DNA of 64,000 bases from Shinella sp032095155 (GCF_049199905.1 NZ_JBLZPK010000011.1:194572-258571); one strand, 5' to 3'; positions 17,787-26,211 are shown, counted from the stretch's first letter. The notes: generated by a model not told the origin, from the letters alone. Program-made: numbers and translations.

Positions 17787-18286
17787 GCGCGGTCGTGGCA
17801 CGGGCCGTCACCCTTGAGAATTTCGCTCGCTACGGCATGGTTTACGATCTCGCCGGCGATGCCGATCCCGGCGTGGTCTGGACGAAAGGTGAAGGCTGGG
17901 ACGACGGCTTCACCCGTAACCCGCTCATCGATGGCTCCGGCCATCTCGGCATGACCCGGGGCGGCAGCGCGCCGTGGTCCTGCGCCGCCATGGAACGGCA
18001 TCCCCTGACCGAGGAGGCGCTGTTCTGCGCCGCCGAGCCGATCGTCCTTGCCGTGGCGCCGGCCTCCGCGGCGGATGCGCCGCATCGCGACGAGATCGAA
18101 GCCTTTATCATCGCCCCCGGCCAGGTCGTGGTGATGCACCGGAATGTCTGGCACGACGCCTGCCGGGGCGCCACACGCGCCACGCCCTATTACTGGATGG
18201 CGATCTGCGGCCTTGGCGAAAATCCGTGGACCCCGGTCGCCGGCGGGCCGCGCCGGATCGAGGTCAAGGACGGGACTGCGACATGA
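17783..18286 (+). CDS. Ureidoglycolate-lyase-like (AllA/DUF4437-like) cupin protein
   Basis: 167 residues. The pattern of MERHPLTEEALF, then PGQVVVMHRNVWHDACRG, is that of the AllA ureidoglycolate lyase family, a cupin-type barrel that releases urea and glyoxylate from ureidoglycolate. No other allantoin gene is nearby, so it may act on another N-carbamoyl or hydroxy-amide compound. The start ATG at 17783 overlaps the BtpA stop and its own end overlaps the kinase start, so it is made in step with both. The assignment to the family is moderate and the reaction is unproven. Confidence 0.65.
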   Translation: MSAVVARAVTLENFARYGMVYDLAGDADPGVVWTKGEGWDDGFTRNPLIDGSGHLGMTRGGSAPWSCAAMERHPLTEEALFCAAEPIVLAVAPASAADAPHRDEIEAFIIAPGQVVVMHRNVWHDACRGATRATPYYWMAICGLGENPWTPVAGGPRRIEVKDGTAT

Positions 18287-19218
18287 CGGCATTTTTCATC
18301 GGAGACGTGGCGCTGGACGAATATTATACCGCCGAGCGCTGGCCCGGTCGCGCCGACAAGGGCATGGTGCGGGAATTGCCGGCCGAAATCGGCGGCTCGA
18401 TCGCCAATGCCGCCGTCGTCCATGCGACGCTCGGCGGCGACACGCAGTTTATCTCGCTTTTGAACGACAGCCCGCTGTCGCAGCGGCTGATCGACGATCT
18501 CCGGCAAAACGGCGTCGGCGTCGACCACATGCTGACCGATCCGGAAATCGCGGAATCGCGCAATTTCATCTTCCTGATCGATGGCGAGCATGTGGTGCTG
18601 ACCGTCGAGATGGGCGAGCAGCCGATGTGGCTTGCGCCACAAACGCTCGCCGCGCTGCGCCAGCCGGGTTTTCTCTATACGACGCTTTACCGCGTGCGTC
18701 GGCTGCGCAGCCAAACGGAAGAGGGCGTGCTCAGCCAGGCGGCGCTTCTGGCCGATCTGCGCGGCCACGGCCGCCGCGCCGTCTTCGATCTCGATGTCGG
18801 CGGCTGCACGGCCGAGGACATGCCCTATCTCACCGGCGCGGCCGTCGTCATCTTCAATCAGGTCGGCTTTCGCGCGGCTTTCGGCCATGACGACCTTGGC
18901 CTGATCGACGACTGGATCCGTCAACATGGCATCGGCTGGGTCGTGCGCACCATGGCCGCCGATGGCGCCGAGGCCTTCGACGGCGAAACGCGGCTGCGGG
19001 CCGCAGGCTATCCGGTCGAAGTTGTCGACGTCACCGGCGCCGGGGATACGTTTGGCGGAGCGCTGACCTGGTGCCTGACCCAGGGGCGGTCCTTTGCCGA
19101 AGCGCTGGATTTTTCCACCGCGGCCGCCTCCCGCTCCGTGACTGTCCATGGTCCGCGCGGCGGCAAGGCCGACGCCGAAACGATGCTTGCGTGGCGAACG
19201 GAAAGGCGTGGCCTCTAG
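18283..19218 (+). CDS. PfkB-family carbohydrate kinase
   Basis: 311 residues from ATG 18283. The N-terminal GDVALDEYY and GGSIANAAVVHATLGGDTQFI match PfkB signature 1, and DVTGAGDTFGGALTW near the C-terminus is signature 2 with the catalytic Asp in GAGD. It phosphorylates a sugar or nucleoside-like hydroxyl with ATP. It is the last gene of the operon, and its stop is within a few bases of the IS relic at 19215, so the 3' end survived the insertion narrowly. With BtpA next door, its product may be the BtpA substrate (inference). Confidence 0.88.
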   Translation: MTAFFIGDVALDEYYTAERWPGRADKGMVRELPAEIGGSIANAAVVHATLGGDTQFISLLNDSPLSQRLIDDLRQNGVGVDHMLTDPEIAESRNFIFLIDGEHVVLTVEMGEQPMWLAPQTLAALRQPGFLYTTLYRVRRLRSQTEEGVLSQAALLADLRGHGRRAVFDLDVGGCTAEDMPYLTGAAVVIFNQVGFRAAFGHDDLGLIDDWIRQHGIGWVVRTMAADGAEAFDGETRLRAAGYPVEVVDVTGAGDTFGGALTWCLTQGRSFAEALDFSTAAASRSVTVHGPRGGKADAETMLAWRTERRGL

Positions 19219-19260
19219 GCTCAGGACCCATTGATTTGAATTGATGGTTATGATTCGGGC
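19215..19260 (+). mobile_element. IS5-family left-end relic
   Basis: 39 bases (19215-19253) are identical to 57137-57175, the flank plus left terminal repeat of the intact IS5-family element, and similarity fades out by about 19260. The IS6-family end begins there. The relic shows that an IS5-family copy once sat here and was cut by the IS6 insertion. It overlaps the last bases of the kinase gene. Confidence 0.8.
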
Positions 19261-20074
19261 GGTGGCGTCGCCTTAACTGATTTTGAGACGCGATAGTTTC
19301 TTCGGCTAGAATTTTACGCGTCAATCAACAAAGCGATTTCCCGCTAGGTCGAGATGGCGTGAGCACGAAGCTGGCGATGATCGGCGGCGGTGATATGTTT
19401 GCGGTGAAGAAGGAAAAGATTGGCGATCTGGCCATGAGTTGAGACGAAACGCTGGCATTGCCGCGCCGACTTGAAGCGCATCATGCGTCGCTCTCGTCGC
19501 CGCACAGGAAGATGTGAATTCTCGGCGCGATTATTGAGACCCTTGTGGGACCGATGCTCGACGCCCGGCATCAATTCGGCCTTTGCCGCCGAGTAGGACC
19601 GCAGCTTGTCGGTTACCATGACCCGTGGGGTGGTACCCTGACCCTTGAGCAGCTTGCGCATGAGCCGCAGGGCTGCCCGCTTGTTCCTCCGGCTTTGCGA
19701 GAGAGCATCGAGGACGTAACCGTTGGCAGGCGCGCCATAGCCAGCATCTCTTTCCCTTGATCGTCACCACCATTTCATCAAATTGCCACTTGTCGGCAAA
19801 ATGAGTTCGTGAGCGCCGTCGGAGCTGATGAGCGAACTTCTGGCCAAACTTTGCCGCCCACTCGCAGACTGTCTGGAATGAGACGTTGATGCCGCGTTCC
19901 GCCAAAAGATCCTCAACGTCGCGGAAGCTGAGCGGAAACCGATAGTAGAGCCACACGGCATGGGCAATGATCTCAGCGGGAAAGCGGTGGCGTCTGAAAC
20001 GGGCAGGGGGGCTTCGGTCATGACAGCCCGAATATCAAGCCGATCCCAACCACGCGGTTAAGGCGACGCCAACC
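19260..20074 (-). mobile_element. IS6-family insertion sequence, near full length, inactive
   Basis: Terminal repeats are visible: GGTGGCGTCGCCTTAAC at about 19261 and its inverted counterpart TTAAGGCGACGCCAACC ending at 20074. The length of about 815 bp is normal for IS6/IS26-type elements. No 8-bp target duplication can be seen, as the left flank is IS5 debris and the right flank is a cut HD-GYP gene. The transposase inside is frameshifted. Confidence 0.85.
19344..20021 (-). pseudogene. IS6-family transposase, frameshifted
   Basis: DDE transposase of the IS6 group. The N-terminal piece reads RHRFPAEIIAHAVWLYYRF, FRDVEDLLAERGINVS, and THFADKWQFDEMVVTIKGK with the first catalytic Asp. After WLWRA (near 19735) about five bases are missing and the frame changes; the C-terminal piece continues in another frame with MRKLLKGQGTTPRVMVTDKL and NRAENSHLPVRRRERRM, which carries the last Asp and Glu. 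The first codons are also out of frame across a run of six C. It cannot make a working enzyme unless both defects are errors or are recoded. Confidence 0.85.
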
Positions 20075-20278
20075 TTCGATGCTTTGACCGCGGACCGACC
20101 CTATAGAGCCGCTATGCCGATCGCCAAGGCGCTCGCGATCTTGTGGGAGGACGCAGGCAAGTCGCACGATCCGATCTGCATAGAGGCCCTTGAGCGTGCG
20201 CTGACCAGGGTCGCGTTGGGAGACAGCAAAACCAGATCCGGTTCGGTACCGCCGCAAACCAGGCGGCAAGTTGCATAG
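20075..20278 (+). pseudogene. HD-GYP phosphodiesterase, C-terminal fragment
   Basis: The frame opens exactly at the IS6 end and reads FDALTADRPYRAAMP, then ALAILWEDAGKSHDP and CIEAL. This is the end of an HD-GYP domain (compare DNFDALTTVRPYKEAWS in the gene at 32707-33777). Everything upstream, including the HD and GYP metal ligands, is gone. A cyclic-di-GMP phosphodiesterase was presumably destroyed by the IS6 insertion. It is not a copy of the intact HD-GYP gene in this window. Confidence 0.75.
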
Positions 20279-20367
20279 CTGCCTATATCGACGAAGCTTG
20301 GCTCCAGATAATTAAGCGATTTTCGCTATGAAGGCGGTGCAAGTCGTATCTAGGGCACTGCCGTTTC

Positions 20368-20590
20368 TCAGAGAAGCGTCTTGCGGATTTGCTCGAGAGC
20401 GCGATCGCGCTCAGCGCCGTAAGGCAGCAGTCCCTTGAGGCGTCCGTCGGCGCCGATCAGCAGAAGCGACATGGTGTGGCTCATGTGTTAGTCGCCGTCC
20501 TCGCTGGGCAGTTTGGCCGCATAAATCATCCAGCCCTCGATGACTTTCTGCATTTCTTCGGGCTTGCCGGTGATGCGAAGGCATCATTCT
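20368..20590 (-). pseudogene. SCO1/SenC-family copper chaperone, C-terminal fragment
   Basis: On the minus strand the frame ending at 20368 reads GKPEEMQKVIEGW, MIYAAKLPSEDGD, a stop, HMSHTMSLLLIGADGRLKG and LLPYGAERDRALEQIRKTLL. This is the end of a SCO1/SenC protein used in cytochrome oxidase copper-centre assembly, with its conserved His in SHTM. The TAA probably comes from a TAC codon (GDY before HMSHT). The upstream part with the CxxxC motif is absent, so this is a relic. Confidence 0.75.
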
Positions 20591-20612
20591 TCCACTGCCG
20601 GGGCAGTGGAAG
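20589..20612. repeat. 24-bp near-perfect palindrome
   Basis: CTTCCACTGCC (20589-20599) and GGCAGTGGAAG (20602-20612) are perfect 11-bp arms around GG. It lies at the point where the SCO1 relic loses homology, so it may mark a recombination junction or an old element end. Confidence 0.6.
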
Positions 20613-20772
20613 CTGAGGATCGATGTGCTCATTAGCGACTTTGAGATTGTAAGATTGCAGGACGTAATTGAAAGCGCGCCGTAACCGCTTAAATTTGTCC
20701 TGGGCCGCCGGTTCGGCTTCCATCAGCGCCAAGAATACTCCGCTCCGAGCTGACTACTGAGCCGTCACAACG
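20613..20772. other. Junction region with an unrecognised open frame
   Basis: On the minus strand 20526-20732 stays open and reads AAQDKFKRLRRAFNYVLQSY, then NLKVANEHIDPQLPLPRQW before running into the SCO1 relic. It looks like part of a real protein, but I cannot name it. Probably another fragment joined during rearrangement. Confidence 0.3.
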
Positions 20773-22260
20773 TCAGTGCCCGGCGGAAGCCGAGAAGGCG
20801 GCATGCTCCTTGTCGTGCAGGGCGAAGCGGTCGAGCATATGGGCGCTCGCTTCGTTGACGCCAATGACGGCGACCTCAATGCCCAGGCGACGATATTTGA
20901 GCACGATCTTGTCGAGCGCGCCGACGGCCGTGATATCCCAGAGATGCGCCTTCGTGACGTCGATCGTTACCTTGCGCAATGTCTCGGTGAAATCGAAGGC
21001 CGCAGTGAAGCTTTCCGCCGACGCGAAAAAGATCTGGCCGTCGACATGATAGATGAGCTCCGAACCATCCGCACTCAGCACCGAGCGGACGTGGAAGAGC
21101 TTGGCAACCTTGCCGGCGAAGAACACGCCCGACAGCAGCACGCCGACGAGCACGCCCTTAGCGAGGTCGTGCGTGCCAACGACAGTCGCGACCGTCGCCA
21201 GCATGACGACGGAAGAGGAGAGCGGATTGCGGCGCAGGTCGAGAATGGAGCGCCAGGAGAAGGTGCCGATCGAGACCATGATCATGACGGCGACCAGGGC
21301 GGCCATCGGGATGATGCGCACGAGATCGTCCAGCACGAGAATGAGGAACAGCAGGAAGGCGCCGGCAACGAAGGTCGAGAGGCGTCCACGGCCGCCGGAG
21401 GTGACGTTGATCACCGACTGGCCGATCATGGCGCAGCCACCCATGCCGCCGATGAGGCTGGAGGCGATGTTGCTCGCTCCCTGCCCGATGCATTCCTGGC
21501 TCTTGGAGCTCGGCGTATCGGTCATGTCGTCGACGATCTGCGCCGTCAGCAGCGATTCCAGCAGGCCGACTGCGGCCAGCGCGATGGAATAGGGGAAGAT
21601 GATCTGCAACGTCTCGAAGGTGAGCGGCACATGCGGCAGCGCGAAGATCGGCAGCGCGGAGGGCAGTTCGCCGAGATCCCCGACCGTGCGCAGGTCCAGA
21701 CCGCCCCAATAGGCAACGCCGGTCAGCACGAGGATGGCGACCAGCGGCGACGGGATGGCTTTGGTGACATAGGGGAAGAGATAGATGATCGCGAGGCCCG
21801 CCGCGATCATCGCGTAGGTCAGCCCGGGAACACCGATGAGTTCCGGAAGCTGTGCCATGAAGATGAGGATCGCCAGCGCATTGACGAAGCCGGTGATGAC
21901 GGAGCGCGAGACGAAGCGCATGACGCGGCCGAGCTTCAGGAAGCCCGCACATATCTGAATGACGCCCATCAGCAGCGTGGCGGCGAAGAGATATTCGAGG
22001 CCATGCTCCTTCACGAGCGTGACCATCAGCACGGCTGTCGCCGCCGTGGCGGCGGAAATCATACCGGGACGGCCGCCGACGAAGGCGGAGACGCAGGCGA
22101 TGGCGAAGGAGGCGAAAAGCCCGATCTTCGGATCGACGCCGGCAATGACGGAAAAGCCGATGGCTTCGGGAATGAGGGCCAGCGCCACAACGATGCCGGA
22201 GAGAATATCGGCGCGAATGTTCGAGAACCACTCGCGCTTGTAGGTCGTCAGATTGAACAT
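20773..22260 (-). CDS. SulP-family anion permease with STAS domain
   Basis: About 495 residues from ATG 22260; an ATG at 22284 would add eight. The membrane domain carries the SulP hallmarks SGIVVALALIPEAIGFSVIAG at the start and SLIGGMGGCAMIGQSVIN in the middle. The C-terminal STAS domain begins near residue 405 and includes IDVTKAHLWDITAVGALDKI. Bacterial members move sulfate, bicarbonate or dicarboxylates, often with Na+ or H+. There is no carbonic anhydrase or sulfur gene beside it, so the anion is open. It is an intact island among broken genes. Confidence 0.9.
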   Translation of the reverse strand: MFNLTTYKREWFSNIRADILSGIVVALALIPEAIGFSVIAGVDPKIGLFASFAIACVSAFVGGRPGMISAATAATAVLMVTLVKEHGLEYLFAATLLMGVIQICAGFLKLGRVMRFVSRSVITGFVNALAILIFMAQLPELIGVPGLTYAMIAAGLAIIYLFPYVTKAIPSPLVAILVLTGVAYWGGLDLRTVGDLGELPSALPIFALPHVPLTFETLQIIFPYSIALAAVGLLESLLTAQIVDDMTDTPSSKSQECIGQGASNIASSLIGGMGGCAMIGQSVINVTSGGRGRLSTFVAGAFLLFLILVLDDLVRIIPMAALVAVMIMVSIGTFSWRSILDLRRNPLSSSVVMLATVATVVGTHDLAKGVLVGVLLSGVFFAGKVAKLFHVRSVLSADGSELIYHVDGQIFFASAESFTAAFDFTETLRKVTIDVTKAHLWDITAVGALDKIVLKYRRLGIEVAVIGVNEASAHMLDRFALHDKEHAAFSASAGH

Positions 22261-22361
22261 GGAGAAATCCGCAAAGAAGCGCATCCAGACCAGACGGTGT
22301 CTGGCCTCGTGAACAGGTTTGATGCTTTGCGTTGTCTGGCGGATCGGCGGCCAGAAGAGCC

Positions 22362-22380
22362 ACCCGGAGTTTCACCGGGT
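22362..22380. repeat. Short inverted repeat upstream of the SulP gene
   Basis: ACCCGG (22362-22367) and CCGGGT (22375-22380) surround seven bases, about 100 bases upstream of the SulP start. It may form a leader hairpin or be chance in GC-rich DNA. Confidence 0.25.
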
Positions 22381-22471
22381 CCGGGGCGAATGAAGCCGTT
22401 ATAGAAAATGCCGCGCGCAGGTCAACGGTGATCTGTACAATGCGTCACGGACAACGCGTTGAGGATGACAT

Positions 22472-22849
22472 ATGAGACGACGGGCGACCTGTTCCTGCGG
22501 TGCACTTTCGGTTGTCGCGCAGGACGAACCGGAAAAAGTCTCCGCCTGCCATTGCCTGGAATGCCAACGGCGGACGGGGTCTGCTTTCGGGATCGCTTTG
22601 TTTTTCGCCAATGAAGCAGTCGAGACGTTCGGTTCCACGACCTCCTTTTCCCGGCTGGGTGCCAGTGGCAGGCCTATCGAATTCCACTTCTGTGCCAGCT
22701 GCGGCTCCACCGTTTTCTGGAAACCTGCGTTTCGGCCAGGCATGACGGCTGTCGCCTTCGGATGTTTCGAGGTGAAGGACGGGCTGAAGCCGACCCAAAG
22801 CGTTTATGAAGAGCATCGGCACCCGTGGGTCGGGATTGAAACAACCTAG
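22472..22849 (+). CDS. GFA-family (Gfa/CENP-V) zinc-binding protein
   Basis: 125 residues, a full single-domain member of the glutathione-dependent formaldehyde-activating (Gfa/CENP-V) family. Zinc ligands are visible as CSCGAL, CHCLECQRRTGSAF and CASCGSTVFW. The family includes putative S-hydroxymethylglutathione synthases, but most members are of unknown substrate. The gene ends inside the end of the convergent ClC relic (22846-22849). Start ATG 22472 is the only sensible one. No formaldehyde-oxidation genes are nearby. Confidence 0.85.
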   Translation: MRRRATCSCGALSVVAQDEPEKVSACHCLECQRRTGSAFGIALFFANEAVETFGSTTSFSRLGASGRPIEFHFCASCGSTVFWKPAFRPGMTAVAFGCFEVKDGLKPTQSVYEEHRHPWVGIETT

Positions 22850-24188
22850 TTCCGAATGGTTGTCGTATCCGTGTCGCCGGCATTCTTCTCCGTCGCCCGT
22901 CGTGCTCTGATGGCCGCGGCAATGAACACCCTTGAAAGTCCATGGTAGAGTGGTTCGCGCGACAGGATGCGCGATGTCAGGTAGCCCAGCATCGACACCG
23001 TCATGATCGGGATGACCGCCTCGTGGTCCCCGGTCATTTCGAGAATAATGACGAAAGCGGTCATCGGCGCCTGCACGACGCCGGCAAAATATCCCGCCAT
23101 GCCGAGCACCGCCGAGAGCGCAATACTCGTGCCCAGCAGCGAGCCAAGCGTGCTGCCCATGCCGGCCCCGACCGAAAGGGACGGGGCGAAGATGCCGCCT
23201 GGGATGCCGGAGAGCATCGAGAGAAAGCCGGCTGCGAACTTCTCGATGAAGAACGGCAATGGAAGGCCTTCACCCTGCACGGCGCTCTTGGCCTGCTCGT
23301 AACCGGTGCCGAAGGTCTTGCCGTCCGAGAGCATGCCGATAGCGGCTATGGCAAGGCCACAACAGATCGCCAACAGCACCATGCGCTTCATTGGCAATGG
23401 TTGCGCCCATCGACGGATGCGCTGGCCGAAATGCAGCGCCATGCCGCTGAAGGCGGCGCCAAGCGCGCCGCCGCCGATGCCGCAGGCGAAAACGAGCGCC
23501 CAGTCCCGCGTGGTGTGCGGCGCCACGGAGGTCGAGCCGAAATAGTGGTAGCTGCCGTACAGGCCGAGCGCTGCAAGGCCGGAGATGATGACGGCTGCAA
23601 GCACGAGACCATTGGTGCGGGCCTCATAGGTGCGGCCCATCTCCTCTATCGCAAAGACGATGCCGGCAAGCGGGGTATTGAAGGCGGCGGCGATGCCGGC
23701 AGCCGAGCCCGCGAGAATGAGGCCGCGGGCCTGCGCCATGCCGCCGAAGCGACCGACGGCCAACATGATTGAGGCGCCGACCTGCACCGTCGGCCCCTCT
23801 CGGCCGATGTCAGGAGGATCTTGCCGAAGGCGATCCGCAGGGACAGCAAGCGGCCACGATCCTCCTCGTCCTTGAGATGTCGCGCGGCGATGGCCTGCGG
23901 AATGCCGCTACCCTGCGCGTTTAGGAAGAAACGCATCGCCAGATAGGCCGAGAGAGCAAACCCGGCCGGCTTTATAAGAAGCGGGAGCAGAAAGGTCCAT
24001 TCGCCGGCCGTCGTCATGCGGATGAAACCGTGCTGGGCGAAGTCGGCAAGCTTGGCGAAGCCAACGCTGATAACCCCGATGGCGAGCGCGCCGCACCAGA
24101 AGACGAGGCGCGGGCGCCGGAGGGAAAACGAGCCTCAGAAGACGCGGGAGCGACGCAGCAGCTTGGACTTGCGATAGAATGCGGGCAT
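22846..24188 (-). pseudogene. ClC-family chloride channel/antiporter, inactivated
   Basis: Reads as one ClC protein with two lesions. From ATG 24188: MPAFYRKSKLLRRSRVF, then a TGA that was most likely TGG (Trp), then GSFSLRRPRLVFWCGALAIG and onward to FGKILLT. There part of a helix is missing near 23803 and the frame changes; the rest continues IGREGPTVQVGASI with the selectivity-filter GREGP, then AAAFNTPLAGIVFAIEE, and on to the end at 22846. The missing piece corresponds to roughly the LxGLASGAS-like residues of the family. With both a stop and an out-of-frame deletion it should not yield a channel. Confidence 0.82.
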
Positions 24189-24289
24189 CGTCTTGCTTCA
24201 ATCAGGTTTGGCAACGGTGGGCTATCGGATGGCGGCTGGGCCCATGTGATCACCTGCCCGCCGGTGCCGCCGGTTTATGGACCAATACC

Positions 24290-24520
24290 CTATTTCAACC
24301 GAATGGCAGAGCGCGAATCCAGATGATGAGGTGACGCACGTTCATTCAAAGGGCGATAGGACTGAAAATCGCGGCCGTTCGGGTTCTGGAATAAGTGCAG
24401 ATCGAATTCCGGCAGGATCGCAAGCAGATGGTCGAAGATATCCGACTGGATGCCTTCATAGGCGTCCCAGGCTATAGTCCTGGTGAAACAGTAAATCTCC
24501 AGCGGCAATCCTTCGGGCAA
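24290..24520 (-). pseudogene. MscS-type (YbdG-like) mechanosensitive channel, C-terminal fragment
   Basis: The frame reads PEGLPLEIYCFTRTIAWDAY, EGIQSDIFDHLLAILPEF, DLHLFQNPNGRDFQSY and ends at 24290. This is the cytoplasmic C-terminus of YbdG/MscM-like channels, about 60-70 residues of a protein that normally exceeds 400. No membrane part is found upstream. The piece starts abruptly near 24520, so it is a truncation relic. Confidence 0.65.
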
Positions 24521-24935
24521 TCACCTTCCACCGCGGAACAGAGTTCACAGACCGGCCATACCTGCTAGCCGGGCTCGGCTCCGCAACTTGGTTCTGCAAC
24601 CCGCAGTCACCCTAAAAGAAGGGCACCGGTCGAGGCCTACGCCAGAAGCTCCTCGCGCAGACGCGTTGGGGAGGATAGGATCACCTAGCCCGCCTGTCGC
24701 TGTCGGCGCTTTCCCGGCATCTCGCTCGATTGCGCAGCGCGGTCGGTGGCGAGGTGGAAGGCACTCCAGTCGATTTTATCTAAAGATGAATTCGCACCAG
24801 GCTAAAAGATTGCTGCTGGCCTTGGAACTGGCCTACGGTGAACGGGAGGAAATTGGCAAACGTCAGGAGAGGTAAGGTCCGTTTAACCTTTTCACCCGAT
24901 AACTGGCGCAGGTTTCTCAACTTGAAGCGAGCACC
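24521..24935. other. Intergenic region before the first LuxR-type gene
   Basis: About 415 bases. No recognisable protein remnant apart from the channel fragment ending at its left edge. It should contain the promoter for the LuxR-type gene; I see no clear lux-box palindrome and no strong -35/-10 pair. Confidence 0.4.
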
Positions 24936-25670
24936 ATGAGCGTCAGCACACTCTCGGTCCTGTCTCCGAACGCCCTTGATGACTATATCGACCTGCGTTC
25001 CGTCCCTAGTCACCGCTATTTCGGGAAGAACGACATTATCGAAAGACTGCGCCGCGCCGTCCCGTTCGACTTCATCTTCATTTCCGGTCTCGATGTCGAC
25101 CATTACCGCTTCGGGAACGGCTTCTCGATCGACACGGACCTTCCCCCTGCCTACGTGGAAGCCTATCACGCCGATCGCCTTTACACCGATGACCCGTTCG
25201 TTGCGGCCGCGAAGGCGGCGAAATCGGTGGTCGTCGAACACGAGGTCTATGCCGAGCACTCGCCGCCACAGCGCTTGCTCTACCTTCAGCGCACATTCGG
25301 CGTGCTCAACAGGACGCTTTTTCCGGTCGCGCGCGAAAGCATAGTGTACGGAGCGGTTGGCGTTACCAGGGCCATGCCGTTCAATGACGAGGAACTGACT
25401 TTCCTCTCGCTGGTTGCCGAAACGATCCACACCGTCGTCACGAAGCCGCTGATGGAAAAGTTCGCGGCCGAACACCTGCGCCTCACCAAGGGCGAGATGT
25501 CGTGTCTGTCTCAGGCAAGTCTCGGGTTGACGAGCGACGGGATCGCGAAGGCCACGGGGTATCAGGTCGACACAGTCAACAGCTACGTCAAGTCGGCGAT
25601 CAAGAAGCTCGGAGCCTCGAACAGAACCCAGGCGATCGCGGAGGCGATCCGACGACGTTTGATTGCCTGA
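24936..25670 (+). CDS. LuxR-type regulator with autoinducer-binding-like domain (solo 1)
   Basis: 244 residues. Residues about 25-165 fit the autoinducer-binding fold, with AYVEAYHADRLYTDDPFV holding the conserved Asp-Pro pair. The Trp residues that line the acyl-homoserine-lactone pocket in classic LuxR are missing (HYRFGNG in place of a W-containing segment). Residues about 180-244 form the GerE-type HTH: GLTSDGIAKATGYQVDTVNS then KSAIKKLGASNRTQAIAEAI. No luxI is present, so it is a solo and may sense another ligand or none. Its paralogue at 28807-29535 shares the same architecture. Size and setting recall VisN/VisR. Confidence 0.85.
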   Translation: MSVSTLSVLSPNALDDYIDLRSVPSHRYFGKNDIIERLRRAVPFDFIFISGLDVDHYRFGNGFSIDTDLPPAYVEAYHADRLYTDDPFVAAAKAAKSVVVEHEVYAEHSPPQRLLYLQRTFGVLNRTLFPVARESIVYGAVGVTRAMPFNDEELTFLSLVAETIHTVVTKPLMEKFAAEHLRLTKGEMSCLSQASLGLTSDGIAKATGYQVDTVNSYVKSAIKKLGASNRTQAIAEAIRRRLIA

Positions 25671-25980
25671 TTCAACCGCTTGCGGCGAAACGCCAGCCAC
25701 GCTTAAACGAAACCTCGACGCGATGTTTCTTGATCTTGCTCAATGCGAGCTCCGCATAACACCCGATTGTACCGTTGCGGACGCGGCCACGGAGCGGCGC
25801 TCCAGTTTGCGGCCCTGGAGGGCTTGTTCGCACTAAGGTTGACGGTGATGCCGCGTTCATACGGTTGCCGATGCTGGCCAAGCCCGCGCCAGCCGACGAA
25901 GTTTCGAACGCGATGGGACGGATGGTGGAGATACAGTAGCGCGTGACGAACTGTCCTACGCGCTACCGACGCTACTTGAA
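25671..25980. other. Region between LuxR solo 1 and the small ORF
   Basis: About 310 bases between convergent genes. A minus-strand frame (25672-25881) reads NGTIGCYAELALSKIKKHRV, then SFKRGWRFAASG, which looks protein-like but is unrecognised and lacks a clear start signal. I do not call it a gene. Confidence 0.3.
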
Positions 25981-26211
25981 TCAGATCGGCCGGTCGAATG
26001 CGCGGCCGATCTGGGCGAGATATGCGGATATTTCTTCGAGGAGGTGGTCCCTCGGACCGAAACGTTCGAGGATGCGTTTGACGTTCGTCGCGTGTGGTTC
26101 ATAGGTCGGCTCGCCGATGCAGTAACCCCGGCCGACGCTCCACATCTCGCATCCTTCCTCCATGAGGGCTGTGACGAGGTCAATGACGCGAGGGGAGACA
26201 GAGGTCGACAT
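25981..26211 (-). CDS. Small hypothetical protein next to cheW
   Basis: 76 residues, soluble, with no recognised domain. The composition looks like a real protein: VIDLVTALMEEGCEMWSVG, then NVKRILERFGPRDHLLEEI and YLAQIGRAF, suggesting two or three helices. Its start lies 32 bases inside the end of cheW, so it would be co-translated with the chemotaxis genes upstream. The ribosome site is weak. Could be an accessory protein of the chemoreceptor unit, but that rests on position alone. Confidence 0.5.
   Translation of the reverse strand: MSTSVSPRVIDLVTALMEEGCEMWSVGRGYCIGEPTYEPHATNVKRILERFGPRDHLLEEISAYLAQIGRAFDRPI

Noticed and set aside
20776..22404. 542-codon open frame opposite the SulP gene
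   Set aside because: Very rich in Asp, Arg and Gly with no domain; it is the antisense shadow of GC-biased SulP codons, which encode a clear full protein.
24521..24935. Possible lux box before LuxR solo 1
   Set aside because: No convincing dyad of the expected length was found, and no luxI is present.
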